This document shows positions 55,817 to 64,000 of a stretch of DNA of 64,000 bases, piece by piece (positions within the stretch are counted from its first letter, which is position 1; the number at the start of each line of letters is the position of its first letter). This DNA comes from Dickeya zeae NCPPB 2538 (GTDB lineage: Bacteria > Pseudomonadota > Gammaproteobacteria > Enterobacterales > Enterobacteriaceae). Where the stretch lies: contig NZ_CM001977.1 in assembly GCF_000406165.1 (NCBI RefSeq), positions 1,140,644-1,204,643 on the forward strand. Direction: 5' to 3'. Under the pieces are notes generated by a model, which worked only from the letters and a program-made list of their open reading frames with translations, had not been told where the DNA came from and made no database searches. A program made the position numbers and the translations under genes.

Positions 55817-56386
55817 CTACTCTCCATCTTTCTCTTCGTGCTGTGGATAGTTCACAACGCTAATACTGCCTTGCGCGTGCAGTTCTGTACATAGCTGATG
55901 AAAGGCCGGCTCAATAATTGAACTGGCTAACGCAGCCGGGCTGTGCGCCGTAATCTGGATATACAGTTGCGGCGGCGTATCGCCATCGGCAGGGCGGGTT
56001 TTGGACACCAGCTCGGCGATGTTCATTTGATGAGAATCAAACAGATCAGTAAAGCGTTCAATGATGTGTGGGGAGTCAGCAACATCCACTTTGACCCACA
56101 CGGTGGCAGGCATCGGCGGGCGGGACTGCGATTCTGTACGTTTCATCACAATCAGCAAATCCAGTTCGACACCTTTGAGCGGCAGGGTGGATTCGATAAG
56201 CGTAATCGCGTTCCAACTGCCAGAAAGCAACATGATAAACGTGAACTCGGTGCCCAGCATCGCAAGTCGGCTATCTTCGATGTTGCAACCACAGCTACTG
56301 ACGTGGCGGGTAATCGTATTAACGATACCGGGACGATCCGTCCCCAACGCGGTAATGACCAGATAGTGTTCTTGTGGGCGCGGCAA
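55817..56386 (-). CDS. gcvR: Glycine cleavage transcriptional repressor GcvR
   Basis: GcvR has two ACT-like domains and, with glycine absent, binds GcvA to repress the gcv operon. The 189-residue product shows HYLVITALGTDRPGIVN and ISRHVSS-type first domain (VNTITRHVSSCGCNIEDSR), then VWVKVDVADSPHIIERF and MNIAELVSKTRP in the second. A TTG start at 56386 is chosen because AGGA lies seven to nine bases upstream and the length equals E. coli GcvR. Upstream in-frame ATGs at 56422 and 56431 would add poorly conserved leaders. The latter has AGGTGG eight bases upstream and remains possible. Confidence 0.9.
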   Translation of the reverse strand: MPRPQEHYLVITALGTDRPGIVNTITRHVSSCGCNIEDSRLAMLGTEFTFIMLLSGSWNAITLIESTLPLKGVELDLLIVMKRTESQSRPPMPATVWVKVDVADSPHIIERFTDLFDSHQMNIAELVSKTRPADGDTPPQLYIQITAHSPAALASSIIEPAFHQLCTELHAQGSISVVNYPQHEEKDGE

Positions 56387-56533
56387 AATAGTGCTTCCTG
56401 TACAAAATGTTGGGAGTAACATGGTAAACATAAAAAAAACCACCTGCCAAGCGCAGACAACCACGGTTGTCTGCTTGCTTTTGCATAGAAGTCAAAAGTA
56501 CCATGAAGCACTTGTTTGTGGAGGGGATGGCTA

Positions 56534-57412
56534 ATGTTTACGGGTAGTATTGTTGCTCTGGTGACGCCGATGGACGACAAAGGTGCCGTTGATCGCGCGA
56601 GCCTGAAAAAACTGATTGATTATCATGTCGCTAGCGGTACGTCCGCGATTGTGTCGGTGGGCACCACCGGCGAGTCCGCCACCTTGAGTCACGATGAACA
56701 TGGCGACGTGGTGATGTTGACGCTGGAATTAAGCGACGGTCGAATCCCGGTTATCGCCGGTACCGGTGCTAATTCAACGGCTGAGGCGATTTCCCTCACC
56801 CAGCGTTTTAACAATACGGATGTGGCCGGGTGCCTGACCGTGACGCCGTATTACAACAAGCCGACCCAGCATGGTTTGTTCCTGCATTTCAAGGCGATTG
56901 CCGAGCACACCGACCTGCCGCAGATCCTCTACAATGTGCCATCCCGTACGGGTTGTGACATGTTGCCGGAAACCGTCGCCCGTCTGTCAGAAGTCAGAAA
57001 TATTGTTGCCATTAAGGAAGCGACCGGGAACTTAAGCCGTGTCAGCCAGATCCAAGAGCTGGTTCATGAAGATTTCATTTTGCTGAGCGGCGACGACGCC
57101 AGCTCGCTGGACTTTATGCAACTCGGTGGCAACGGCGTGATTTCCGTGACAGCCAATATCGCGGCCCGTGAAATGGCGGCGCTGTGCAAGCTGGCGGCTC
57201 AAGGGAATTTCGTTGAAGCCCGCCGTCTTAATCAGCGTCTGATGCCGTTGCATCATAAACTGTTTGTTGAACCCAATCCGATTCCGGTGAAATGGGCCTG
57301 TAAGGCATTGGGATTGATGGCGACCGATACGCTTCGTCTGCCGATGACGCCGCTGACCGATGCCGGTCGCGACGTGATGGAGCAGGCTATGAAGCAGGCG
57401 GGTCTGCTGTAA
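56534..57412 (+). CDS. dapA: 4-hydroxy-tetrahydrodipicolinate synthase DapA
   Basis: DapA condenses pyruvate with aspartate semialdehyde, the branch point to lysine and meso-diaminopimelate. The 292-residue barrel enzyme has the Schiff-base lysine K161 (AIKEATGN), Y133 ([10 protein letters not shown]), R138, and the T44-T45 pair (VGTTGES), all at E. coli numbers. AGGGG precedes the ATG by about eight bases. Divergent from gcvR. bamC follows after 16 bases, the same dapA-bamC pairing as in E. coli. Confidence 0.98.
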   Translation: MFTGSIVALVTPMDDKGAVDRASLKKLIDYHVASGTSAIVSVGTTGESATLSHDEHGDVVMLTLELSDGRIPVIAGTGANSTAEAISLTQRFNNTDVAGCLTVTPYYNKPTQHGLFLHFKAIAEHTDLPQILYNVPSRTGCDMLPETVARLSEVRNIVAIKEATGNLSRVSQIQELVHEDFILLSGDDASSLDFMQLGGNGVISVTANIAAREMAALCKLAAQGNFVEARRLNQRLMPLHHKLFVEPNPIPVKWACKALGLMATDTLRLPMTPLTDAGRDVMEQAMKQAGLL

Positions 57413-57428
57413 CCGTTAGGGAGATTTG

Positions 57429-58469
57429 ATGAGTTCTTCATTGCAAAAGTCGATGGTGGCAAAGGTTGTCGGTGTTTCGCTGATCATGTTGCTGGCCGCC
57501 TGTACCAGCGATCAACGCTACAAGCGTCAGGTTAACGGCGATGAATCCTATCTGCAAACCCCCGAACACCGGGCGTTGAATGTACCGCCCGGTCTGATTC
57601 TGCCGCTGCAGAATGGGGATTTCGATATTCCTCCAGTCAACCAGAATGGGCTGGTTGGTAAAGCGCTGGATATTCGCCCGCCGATGCAGCCATTGGCTTT
57701 GTTGAATGGTTCCCGCGGTCAGGTGTCTGGCAATACGGCGACGTTGTTGCTGGAGAACAATGCGCGCAACAGCAGTCTGTGGTCGGTGTTGACGCAGGTC
57801 CTCCAGTCGAAAGGCTACACGATTGCCAGCCGCCAGGATGCCAACCGGACGCTGACGACCGATTGGATCACCTGGAAGCGTGAAGATGAAGATGTCGCGC
57901 ATCAGGCGCGTTACCAGATAACGCTGCAGACGCAAGGCTATCAATTGGCGTTGACCGTGAAACTGCTGGATCTGCAGCAGAACACCAGCCCGGTGACAGA
58001 TAGTAGCGAAACTCAGCGTTATACCGCGATGATGCTCAATACGCTGTCTGACGAACTGGATAAGCGCCTGAACGATAATGACAGCGCTCAGGCTAGTCGT
58101 AACAGCCAGCAGCTCAATGTGCAGAGCGGTGCTGATGATTCCGGTCTGCCATTGCTGGTGGTGCGTGGTACCTACAATCAGGTATGGGACCGTCTGCCGA
58201 AAGCGCTGGATAAAGTCGGGATGACCGTTAACGATCGCAGTCGTCCGCAAGGTTCGGTGTCTGTCAGCTATAAGGCACCGAGCAGCGGAACCTGGAATGA
58301 ACTGGGTGCGCGCGATCCACAATTGCCGAACGGCGATTACAAACTGCAGGTCGGTGATTTGGGTAACCGCAGTACGCTGCAATTTATCGACTCCAAAGGA
58401 CATACGCTAAGCCAGTCGCAAAATGATGCGCTGGTCGCTGTGTTGCAGGCCGCGTTCAGCAAGTCGTAA
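57429..58469 (+). CDS. bamC: Outer-membrane assembly lipoprotein BamC
   Basis: BamC is a lipoprotein of the BAM complex that inserts beta-barrel proteins in the outer membrane. The 346-residue protein has a lipobox LLAAC with lipidated C25, a conserved unstructured N-terminal segment (ALNVPPGLILP, VGKALDIRPP) that contacts BamD, and two helix-grip domains, ending QSQNDALVAVLQAAFSKS. The ATG at 57429 follows AGGGAG. The TTG one codon earlier is not needed. Co-transcribed with dapA. Confidence 0.95.
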   Translation: MSSSLQKSMVAKVVGVSLIMLLAACTSDQRYKRQVNGDESYLQTPEHRALNVPPGLILPLQNGDFDIPPVNQNGLVGKALDIRPPMQPLALLNGSRGQVSGNTATLLLENNARNSSLWSVLTQVLQSKGYTIASRQDANRTLTTDWITWKREDEDVAHQARYQITLQTQGYQLALTVKLLDLQQNTSPVTDSSETQRYTAMMLNTLSDELDKRLNDNDSAQASRNSQQLNVQSGADDSGLPLLVVRGTYNQVWDRLPKALDKVGMTVNDRSRPQGSVSVSYKAPSSGTWNELGARDPQLPNGDYKLQVGDLGNRSTLQFIDSKGHTLSQSQNDALVAVLQAAFSKS

Positions 58470-58476
58470 AACGCAA

Positions 58477-58499
58477 AAGGGTCGGGTTCTCCGGCCCTT
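58477..58499 (+). terminator. Terminator of dapA-bamC
   Basis: AAGGGTCGG and CCGGCCCTT pair (one G-U) around a 5-base loop, seven bases past the bamC stop. A weak pyrimidine stretch CTTCATTT follows. Confidence 0.55.
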
Positions 58500-58590
58500 C
58501 TTCATTTAGTCATCAACGTGATGGGTTTATCAACACGTTCAATTAACGGGCCCGGTGCGGGTGGCCCTTACTTGTGTGGAGTAATAAAAG

Positions 58591-59304
58591 ATGCAAAAGC
58601 TAGCTGAGTTGTATCGCGGAAAAGCGAAAACGGTCTACACCACGGAAGATCCGGATCTGTTGGTGCTGGAGTTCCGCAATGATACGTCAGCAGGGGATGG
58701 TGCTCGCATTGAGCAGTTTGATCGTAAAGGGATGGTGAATAACAAGTTCAACCACTTCATCATGACCAAGCTGGAAGAAGCTGGGATCCCAACCCAGATG
58801 GTGAGTCTGCTGTCGGATACTGAAGTACTGGTGAAGAAGCTGCAAATGGTGCCAGTCGAATGCGTAGTGCGTAACCGTGCTGCAGGATCGCTGGTTAAAC
58901 GCCTGGGTATCACGGAAGGTGAGATTCTCAATCCGCCGTTGTTCGACCTGTTCCTAAAAAACGACGCCATGCACGACCCGATGGTGAACGAGTCCTACTG
59001 CAAGACCTTCGGCTGGGTCAGCGAAGAGAATCTGTCGCGTATGAAGGAACTGAGCTACAAAGCCAATGAAGTACTGAGCAAGCTGTTTGGCGATGCGGGC
59101 CTGATCCTGGTGGACTTTAAGCTGGAGTTCGGTCTGTTCAAAGGCGAAGTGGTGCTGGGCGACGAGTTCTCGCCGGACGGTAGCCGCCTGTGGGATAAAG
59201 AAACCCTGAACAAAATGGATAAAGACCGTTTCCGTCAGAGCCTGGGTGGCCTGATTGAAGCCTATGAAGAAGTCGCACGCCGTCTGGGTGTTAAACTGGA
59301 CTAA
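58591..59304 (+). CDS. purC: SAICAR synthetase PurC
   Basis: PurC joins aspartate to CAIR with ATP in purine synthesis. The 237-residue protein matches E. coli Pur[47 protein letters not shown] and [18 protein letters not shown] precedes the ATG by about eight bases. I could not find a convincing PurR box upstream. A partial ACGCAAA at 58471 lies within the bamC terminator. A stem-loop follows. Confidence 0.97.
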   Translation: MQKLAELYRGKAKTVYTTEDPDLLVLEFRNDTSAGDGARIEQFDRKGMVNNKFNHFIMTKLEEAGIPTQMVSLLSDTEVLVKKLQMVPVECVVRNRAAGSLVKRLGITEGEILNPPLFDLFLKNDAMHDPMVNESYCKTFGWVSEENLSRMKELSYKANEVLSKLFGDAGLILVDFKLEFGLFKGEVVLGDEFSPDGSRLWDKETLNKMDKDRFRQSLGGLIEAYEEVARRLGVKLD

Positions 59305-59617
59305 CTGCGCAATCGTTTACGTTCTGGCAGGCGGCTGTAGTTTCCGGTTGCCAGAACGGGACAGCTGTTTGCCTGATACCTGTTAATCTGCCAAAGGTCT
59401 ATCTGGTAGCGATTTGTCTGACAAGTCGGTGTCTGTTAGCCCGTTGCCGGATACTGCCTGACGACATCCGATCGTAGGTCTCTCTGATGCCTCTTCGCGG
59501 CTGGTCTCCTGCTGCGTGGCACTCTTCATATTGCTTTAGTGAATCATGCTGTCTGAGTGAAATGAGTGCTATTATTTCCTGCCTGTGTGTCGACCGATTC
59601 AGGCAAGGATATGTTTT
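59305..59617. other. Intergenic region between purC and the YeaL-type gene
   Basis: Apart from the purC stem-loop (59320-59358) I see no RNA gene, repeat or small ORF with a good ribosome site. TATTAT at 59570-59575 could be the -10 element of the downstream gene, but no matching -35 was found. Confidence 0.4.
59320..59358 (+). terminator. Stem-loop downstream of purC
   Basis: CGTTCTGGCA and TGCCAGAACG form a perfect 10-bp stem with a 19-base loop, beginning 16 bases past the purC stop. No T-run follows. Confidence 0.45.
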
Positions 59618-60070
59618 ATGGCCTTTTTTGACCCAACGTTACTTATCTTACTGGCATTGGCTGCCCTCGGTATTATCAGCCAGAACATGACGGTTACCCT
59701 GGCTATTTTGTTTTTGGTGGTGGTGCGTATTACGCCGCTGAATCACTATTTCCCGTGGGTGGAAAAATATGGCCTGTCGTTTGGGGTGCTGGTACTCACC
59801 ATCGGCGTGATGGCACCCATTGCCAGCGGCAAAATTTCTGCCGGTGATGTGCTCTCTTCATTTTTACACTGGAAATCGTTACTGGCGGTGGCTATTGGTA
59901 TCGCGGTTTCCTGGCTCGGTGGGCGAGGCGTCGCACTGATGAGTAACCAACCCTCGGTTGTGGCCGGTTTGTTGGTGGGTACCGTGATGGGGGTAGCGCT
60001 ATTTCGTGGCGTGCCAGTGGGGCCACTGATTGCAGCGGGATTGCTCTCGTTACTGATCGGCAAAGGCTAA
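59618..60070 (+). CDS. UPF0756/DUF441 membrane protein (YeaL-like)
   Basis: This 150-residue inner-membrane protein of the DUF441 family closely resembles E. coli YeaL ([41 protein letters not shown] in part, [33 protein letters not shown] in part). It has about five transmembrane helices and no known function. The ATG at 59618 has AAGGA nine bases upstream. In E. coli yeaL lies elsewhere and ypfJ lies between tmcA and purC, so this gene occupies that position here. It is followed by tmcA after 19 bases. Confidence 0.9.
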   Translation: MAFFDPTLLILLALAALGIISQNMTVTLAILFLVVVRITPLNHYFPWVEKYGLSFGVLVLTIGVMAPIASGKISAGDVLSSFLHWKSLLAVAIGIAVSWLGGRGVALMSNQPSVVAGLLVGTVMGVALFRGVPVGPLIAAGLLSLLIGKG

Positions 60071-60089
60071 GTGTGCTTTGGGGAGTGTC

Positions 60090-62108
60090 GTGGAATCTTT
60101 CGTTGTCAGCCAGCACTATCAGCAGCGTTATGGCATTCGTCGTCTGCTGGTGCTAAGCGGCCAGTCTGACTGGTGCGGCGAGCAGGCTATACGCTTGAGT
60201 GCTCTGCTACCCGGAGACTGGTTGTGGGTGGGCACATCAGCACCGCAGCACATGACCCCTTTAGCGCCTTCGCGCGTGCGTGGTGTGTTAGGGCAGGAGT
60301 ATCTGCACGCGGTATTTGATGCCAGAGAAGGCTTCGATGCACAAGCGCTGGCGATGTTGGCTGGGGCGCTCAAGGCTGGTAGTTGGCTCGTGTTATTGGT
60401 TCCCGAGTGGGCGTCGTGGCCTGATAGCCCGGATGCCGATAGCCTGCGCTGGAGTGAACAATCACAGCCGATTGCCACGCCTCGTTTTATCCGACATGTG
60501 CAGTGCCAACTGCTGGCGGATGAAGAGGTCATGGTATGGCGCCAGCAAGACGCCGAACCGGTGATGTCTCCCCCGGCACACCGCCCGGACTGGCTACCCG
60601 CTACTGGTGAGCCGACATCTTGCCAGTACCGCATCGTGCAGCAATTGCAGCATACCGCATGTGCCGTGTCGGTGATTACCGCCCCGCGTGGGCGTGGCAA
60701 ATCAACGCTGTCCGGTATGCTGGCGAGCCAGTGTCAGGGGGGATGTTGGGTAACGGCACCGTCACGCGCTGCTGGCGAGATTCTGTTACGACAAGCCGGG
60801 GATGCAGCAACATTTTGGGCGCCGGACGCCCTGTTGGCGTTCTGTCAGCAGCACGGTACACCACCGGTAGACTGGCTGTTGATTGATGAAGCCGCCGCTA
60901 TCCCTACGTCGCTATTGCGATCGTTATTGCCGTTTTTCCGTCGTGTGGTGATGACAACCACGGTTCAAGGCTATGAGGGGACTGGTCGTGGTTTTCTGCT
61001 TAAATTTTGTGCCTCATTGCCGAACTGGCAGGCTATCGAACTGACTGAGCCATTACGTTGGGCGCAGCATGATCCGCTGGAGCATATTGTGGATCGCATG
61101 ATGCTGTTTGATGCTGAAAAACAGGTACCGAAACGACTTGATGCTCCCCCTGTTATTCGTCTGGAGAGGCAGGATGACTGGCTGAGCCAGCCCGAACGTC
61201 TGGAAGGCTGCTATGGATTGCTCTGTAGCGCCCATTACCGTACTTCTGCGCTAGATTTACGCCGCTTGATGGATGCCCCCGGTATGTATGTTGCCAGCGC
61301 TTGTGTCGACGAGAAGATTGGCGGGGTTATCTGGCTGGTGGATGAAGGGGGATTGTCGGCGACACTGGCGCAGGAGGTGTGGGCCGGACGCCGTCGCCCA
61401 AGCGGAAATTTGGTGGCGCAGTCGTTGGCCGCACACGCTAATCAATGGCAGGCACCGGTGTTACGATCGCGTCGTATCAGTCGTATCGCTGTGCTAGCCG
61501 CCCATCGAGGTCAGGGAATCGGTCTGGCACTGGTGCGAGATCAACAGCAACAGGCTCAACAGGCGCAACTGGATTTTCTGTCTGTCAGTTTCGGTTTTCA
61601 GCCAGACTTGTGGCAGTTCTGGCAACGTTGCGGGTTCCAACTGGTGCGTATCGGTAGTCATGTTGAGGCCAGCAGTGGGTGCTATAGCGCGATGGCACTG
61701 TTCCCGCTCAGTGAAGCGGGGGAGGCGTTGACCGCTTTAGCACACCATGAATTACGTCGGGATTGGTTTTGGCTGCGGCGCGATATTCCGTTGACGCTGG
61801 ATTTGCCACTGGAGACAGAACAGGCATTCACGGTTGATGACTGGCGTAATCTGGCGGGGTTTGCTCTGGCTCACCGTCCGCCGGAAGCCTGTCAGGGGGC
61901 GTTGTCACGTTTGGTATTCCATTCGCCGATGGCATTGGTGGCCTTAAGGTTGTGGCTTGAGCAAGGTAAAAGTGCGACGGAGTGCGTTCAGCAACTGCAA
62001 CTGGCGGGCAAAAAGGCGTTGGTTCAGCGCTGGCGTACCGAAACGGCCCAGGCGTTGCAGCATTTGGATGCCGCACAATGGCAACGCTGGCATGACGTTA
62101 TCCTATAG
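60090..62108 (+). CDS. tmcA: tRNA(Met) cytidine acetyltransferase TmcA
   Basis: TmcA makes N4-acetylcytidine at the wobble position of elongator tRNA(Met), using acetyl-CoA and ATP. The 672-residue protein has an N-terminal DUF1726-type domain (about 1-170), an ATPase/helicase-like module with Walker A APRGRGKST and Walker B LLIDEAAAIP, the TTTVQGYEGTGRGFLLKFC segment (quoted as VQGYEGTGRGFLLKF), a GNAT domain with RISRIAVLAAHRGQGIGLAL (acetyl-CoA loop GQGIG), and a C-terminal tRNA-binding tail. The GTG at 60090 follows GGGGAG. A TTG four codons earlier is possible. It is probably co-transcribed with the YeaL-type gene. Confidence 0.93.
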   Translation: MESFVVSQHYQQRYGIRRLLVLSGQSDWCGEQAIRLSALLPGDWLWVGTSAPQHMTPLAPSRVRGVLGQEYLHAVFDAREGFDAQALAMLAGALKAGSWLVLLVPEWASWPDSPDADSLRWSEQSQPIATPRFIRHVQCQLLADEEVMVWRQQDAEPVMSPPAHRPDWLPATGEPTSCQYRIVQQLQHTACAVSVITAPRGRGKSTLSGMLASQCQGGCWVTAPSRAAGEILLRQAGDAATFWAPDALLAFCQQHGTPPVDWLLIDEAAAIPTSLLRSLLPFFRRVVMTTTVQGYEGTGRGFLLKFCASLPNWQAIELTEPLRWAQHDPLEHIVDRMMLFDAEKQVPKRLDAPPVIRLERQDDWLSQPERLEGCYGLLCSAHYRTSALDLRRLMDAPGMYVASACVDEKIGGVIWLVDEGGLSATLAQEVWAGRRRPSGNLVAQSLAAHANQWQAPVLRSRRISRIAVLAAHRGQGIGLALVRDQQQQAQQAQLDFLSVSFGFQPDLWQFWQRCGFQLVRIGSHVEASSGCYSAMALFPLSEAGEALTALAHHELRRDWFWLRRDIPLTLDLPLETEQAFTVDDWRNLAGFALAHRPPEACQGALSRLVFHSPMALVALRLWLEQGKSATECVQQLQLAGKKALVQRWRTETAQALQHLDAAQWQRWHDVIL

Positions 62109-62346
62109 CGAAATAAGTGGTTTTATTCCTCAGATTTATTTCAAGTGGTAGCGATCACAATTTTGCAACTAAAACTGTGAGATGACCTGCTGATTTTCCC
62201 CGTTCATATACACTGATCCTGATACAGGATAATGGAATAACTTGTTCAATAAACCTCAATATTGACCCGCCATCGAGGGGCGTATAGTGACCGCTGAATA
62301 TTTTACATAGTCGGTTCCCCCAGAAGAGAACCGCAGGAGAGGCGAT

Positions 62347-63033
62347 ATGAAGCATGACTATTTTGTGGTGCAACAGCCACCTTCACCTAAGCAGTTGTTT
62401 TTACTATTTCACGGCGTAGGCGACAACCCGGTTTCTATGGGACAGATTGGCCGTTATTTTGCCGATGCATTTCCCATGGCGCAGGTTATCAGTGTGGGGG
62501 GCCCGGAAGCGATTGGCTTGGGCGAAGGACGCCAGTGGTTTTCGGTTCAGGGGGTAACGGAAGATAACCGTGCCCGCCGCGTGAATGCCGTTATGCCGCG
62601 TTTTATCGATACGGTTCGCTATTGGCAGGCGTCTACGGGAATCGATTATTCCCACACGGCGTTGATTGGTTTTTCTCAGGGCTCAATCATGATCCTGGAA
62701 GCGCTGAAAGCAGAGAAGAATCTGGCTGGGCGGGTTGTGGCATTCAGTGGCCGTTTTGCCACGCTGCCTGACCAGCCGATGTACGATGTGGTGGTTCATC
62801 TGGTTCATGGTGAGGAAGACCCGGTGATTACCGCCGATCATGCCCGGCAGGCAGCACAGAGCTTGCGCGCTCAGGGATCGGATTTTACGTTGGATCTGGT
62901 GCCGCAACTCGGGCACGCCATCGATGGCCGCATGATGGAATACGCGCTGGACCGACTGCATCACTATATTCCTAAACGCTTCTGGGATGAGGCGGTGATG
63001 GGGGAACGCGGTGAGCTGGTGGCATTTCGCTAA
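62347..63033 (+). CDS. ypfH: Carboxylesterase-type hydrolase YpfH
   Basis: This 228-residue alpha/beta hydrolase is similar to E. coli YpfH, an esterase with unknown natural substrate. It shows the oxyanion-hole segment LLFHGVGDNP, nucleophile serine in GFSQGS (about residue 108), the acid in GEEDPVI and the histidine in LGHAIDG. CAGGAGAGG precedes the ATG. A candidate promoter (ATTGAC near 62261, TATAGT at 62283) lies upstream, so it may be expressed separately from tmcA. Confidence 0.92.
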   Translation: MKHDYFVVQQPPSPKQLFLLFHGVGDNPVSMGQIGRYFADAFPMAQVISVGGPEAIGLGEGRQWFSVQGVTEDNRARRVNAVMPRFIDTVRYWQASTGIDYSHTALIGFSQGSIMILEALKAEKNLAGRVVAFSGRFATLPDQPMYDVVVHLVHGEEDPVITADHARQAAQSLRAQGSDFTLDLVPQLGHAIDGRMMEYALDRLHHYIPKRFWDEAVMGERGELVAFR

Positions 63034-63110
63034 CTGACCGATGGCGGGGTTCGTGTTTTAAGCCATGTATTTTAAGCGAGAAATGCAGCAGAAACCGCTC
63101 ATCAATAAAC

Positions 63111-63138
63111 AGGCCGGGCCACAAGAGTGACCCGGCCT
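63111..63138. terminator. Bidirectional terminator between ypfH and ypfN
   Basis: GGCCGGGCCAC and GTGACCCGGCC pair with one mismatch (G-U on the - strand) around the loop AAGA, between convergent ypfH and ypfN. T-runs are short on both sides. Confidence 0.75.
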
Positions 63139-63158
63139 TATGATGTTCAGTGTATGTC

Positions 63159-63347
63159 TCAGGGTTTTTTCTGCGGCCAGTCGTCTTCGTTGTCCCACTG
63201 TGCGTTGTTATCGCGGTGTGGCGGCAAAGGCGGTTTGTTATTCAGAAAACGTTTATGGTCAAGGCGGCGTAGTTCCTTGATACCGTTGAGCAGCATCCCC
63301 ACTAGCACCAGCAGTATTACCCACCAGTAATCAGCCAGCCATCCCAT
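63159..63347 (-). CDS. ypfN: UPF0370 small membrane protein YpfN
   Basis: This 62-residue protein matches E. coli YpfN: one N-terminal transmembrane helix (about residues 3-22, [18 protein letters not shown]), a basic [10 protein letters not shown] segment, [10 protein letters not shown], and an acidic tryptophan-containing tail (WDNEDDWPQ). GAGGA lies six to seven bases before the ATG. Its function is unknown. In E. coli it follows dapE, whereas here an M15 peptidase gene lies upstream. Confidence 0.92.
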   Translation of the reverse strand: MGWLADYWWVILLVLVGMLLNGIKELRRLDHKRFLNNKPPLPPHRDNNAQWDNEDDWPQKKP

Positions 63348-63467
63348 GGTTGTTCCTCATTATTTTAGCGACTCTTATCGTATAAGCCTTATTGTAGCTG
63401 GTGAGCTGCCATTATTTCAGGTTATCGGTAAATACAGATCGGTTGCATGTCAGCGGATACGCTGTCT

Positions 63468-63499
63468 ATCAACCGATATATTGATCAACCGGTATATTG
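63468..63499. repeat. 16-bp tandem duplication at the M15 peptidase 3' end
   Basis: ATCAACCGATATATTG and ATCAACCGGTATATTG lie in tandem (63468-63483, 63484-63499). The second copy contains the last codons and stop of the peptidase gene, and the first lies just beyond it. Confidence 0.82.
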
Positions 63500-64000
63500 T
63501 GTATCAGCAGACAATATAACGCGCTGAAACAGGCTCGATAGATTGTGTTCCAACCACTCCCGCCCGGCAATCTCTTCGCCTTGCCAGGCGTGTAAAATGC
63601 ACTCAGGCGTTAGCTGTGACTGCGCAACCTGAGCCAGCGGTGCGTAGCTGAGGTGCCAGGGTTCTATCGCGACACCACCGTTATCCTGGGCGAATGGCCG
63701 GTAAAAACCGAAGCGGGCCATATGGTGGGTGAGCCAGTCGTTCAGACTGGAAAAATAACCGCCTGACTGGTATTCCCAGGGTTCCAGTTGCAATTTCTGA
63801 CCGGCAGGTAATAAGTCCGGGTCGTAAACATCCAGATCACTGCCCCAATGGTGGCGGCTGCCGCCCGGTAATGCGGACCAGCGTAGAATAGCCTCACAAC
63901 GAGCGCCTTCATCCAGCGCTAGTGCATCGAGCGGCTGGCAGTGACGGTCCAGCAGCGGGCGCTGACCGGTAAACTTGCCATTCCAGATCTGGCGCTGGCG
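63485..64000 (-). CDS. M15 family D-Ala-D-Ala carboxypeptidase-like protein (5' end outside window)
   Basis: The visible 171 C-terminal residues continue open to the window edge, so the start lies beyond 64000. They show the VanY/M15B zinc motif SRHHWGSDLDVYD (His and Asp ligands) and the C-terminal EPWHLSY segment with the catalytic Glu and third ligand His. Such enzymes cleave D-Ala-D-Ala of peptidoglycan peptides. There is no vancomycin-resistance context here, so a housekeeping wall role is likely. The 3' end lies in a 16-bp tandem duplication. Confidence 0.87.
   Translation of the reverse strand, partial: RQRQIWNGKFTGQRPLLDRHCQPLDALALDEGARCEAILRWSALPGGSRHHWGSDLDVYDPDLLPAGQKLQLEPWEYQSGGYFSSLNDWLTHHMARFGFYRPFAQDNGGVAIEPWHLSYAPLAQVAQSQLTPECILHAWQGEEIAGREWLEHNLSSLFQRVILSADTQYTG

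Noticed and set aside
58470..58486. PurR box upstream of purC
   Set aside because: Only the half ACGCAAA is present and it lies within the bamC terminator. The second half-site does not match.

Overview
The window looks like core chromosome of a plant-associated or enteric enterobacterium, most likely Pectobacteriaceae (Dickeya or a close relative). Nearly every gene has an obvious, often near-identical counterpart in Escherichia coli. The gene order is mosaic relative to E. coli, there is a roughly 147-bp palindromic intergenic repeat of a kind I recall from other enterobacteria, and coding density is high. The genus is inferred from memory of protein sequences and gene order. I see no tRNA, rRNA, CRISPR array, prophage or insertion-sequence transposase.

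Left part (1-6400): ybaP-ybaK, the copper exporter copA divergent from its regulator cueR, and qmcA-ybbJ. CopA carries three metal-binding domains and a strong candidate programmed -1 frameshift signal. Next (6500-21000) come class Ia ribonucleotide reductase (nrdA-nrdB-yfaE) with NrdR and DnaA sites, ubiG divergent from gyrA, and the Rcs phosphorelay (rcsC convergent with rcsD-rcsB). A 1.1-kb gap before menF holds a candidate 34-residue membrane protein gene with its own terminator, and a 75-codon ORF abutting rcsD.

The menaquinone operon menF-D-H-B-C-E (22079-29158) has tightly overlapping genes. It is followed by the palindromic repeat, yfaZ and yfaY. The E. coli ybb series then resumes (cnoX, ybbO, tesA, ybbA, ybbP), so the nrd-to-yfaY block sits between two parts of a region that is nearly contiguous in E. 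coli. speG follows, then a Fur-box-preceded siderophore-type pair (binding protein plus TonB-dependent receptor), an amino-acid ABC pair without an ATPase, and the galactose system mglBAC with galS, both promoters carrying CRP and Gal operator sites.

The right part (48400-64000) holds nucleotide and housekeeping genes: purM-purN under a PurR box, upp and uraA (pyrimidine salvage, with a UTP-sensing start site at upp and a candidate leader-peptide attenuator before uraA), hda, yfgD, bepA, gcvR-bcp, dapA-bamC, purC, a YeaL-type membrane protein, tmcA, ypfH, ypfN and the end of an M15 peptidase cut by the window edge.

The most interesting non-routine signals are the copA frameshift element, the uraA leader/attenuator, the 34-residue gene upstream of rcsD, and a recurring pattern of 15-16-bp tandem duplications at or just past gene 3' ends.
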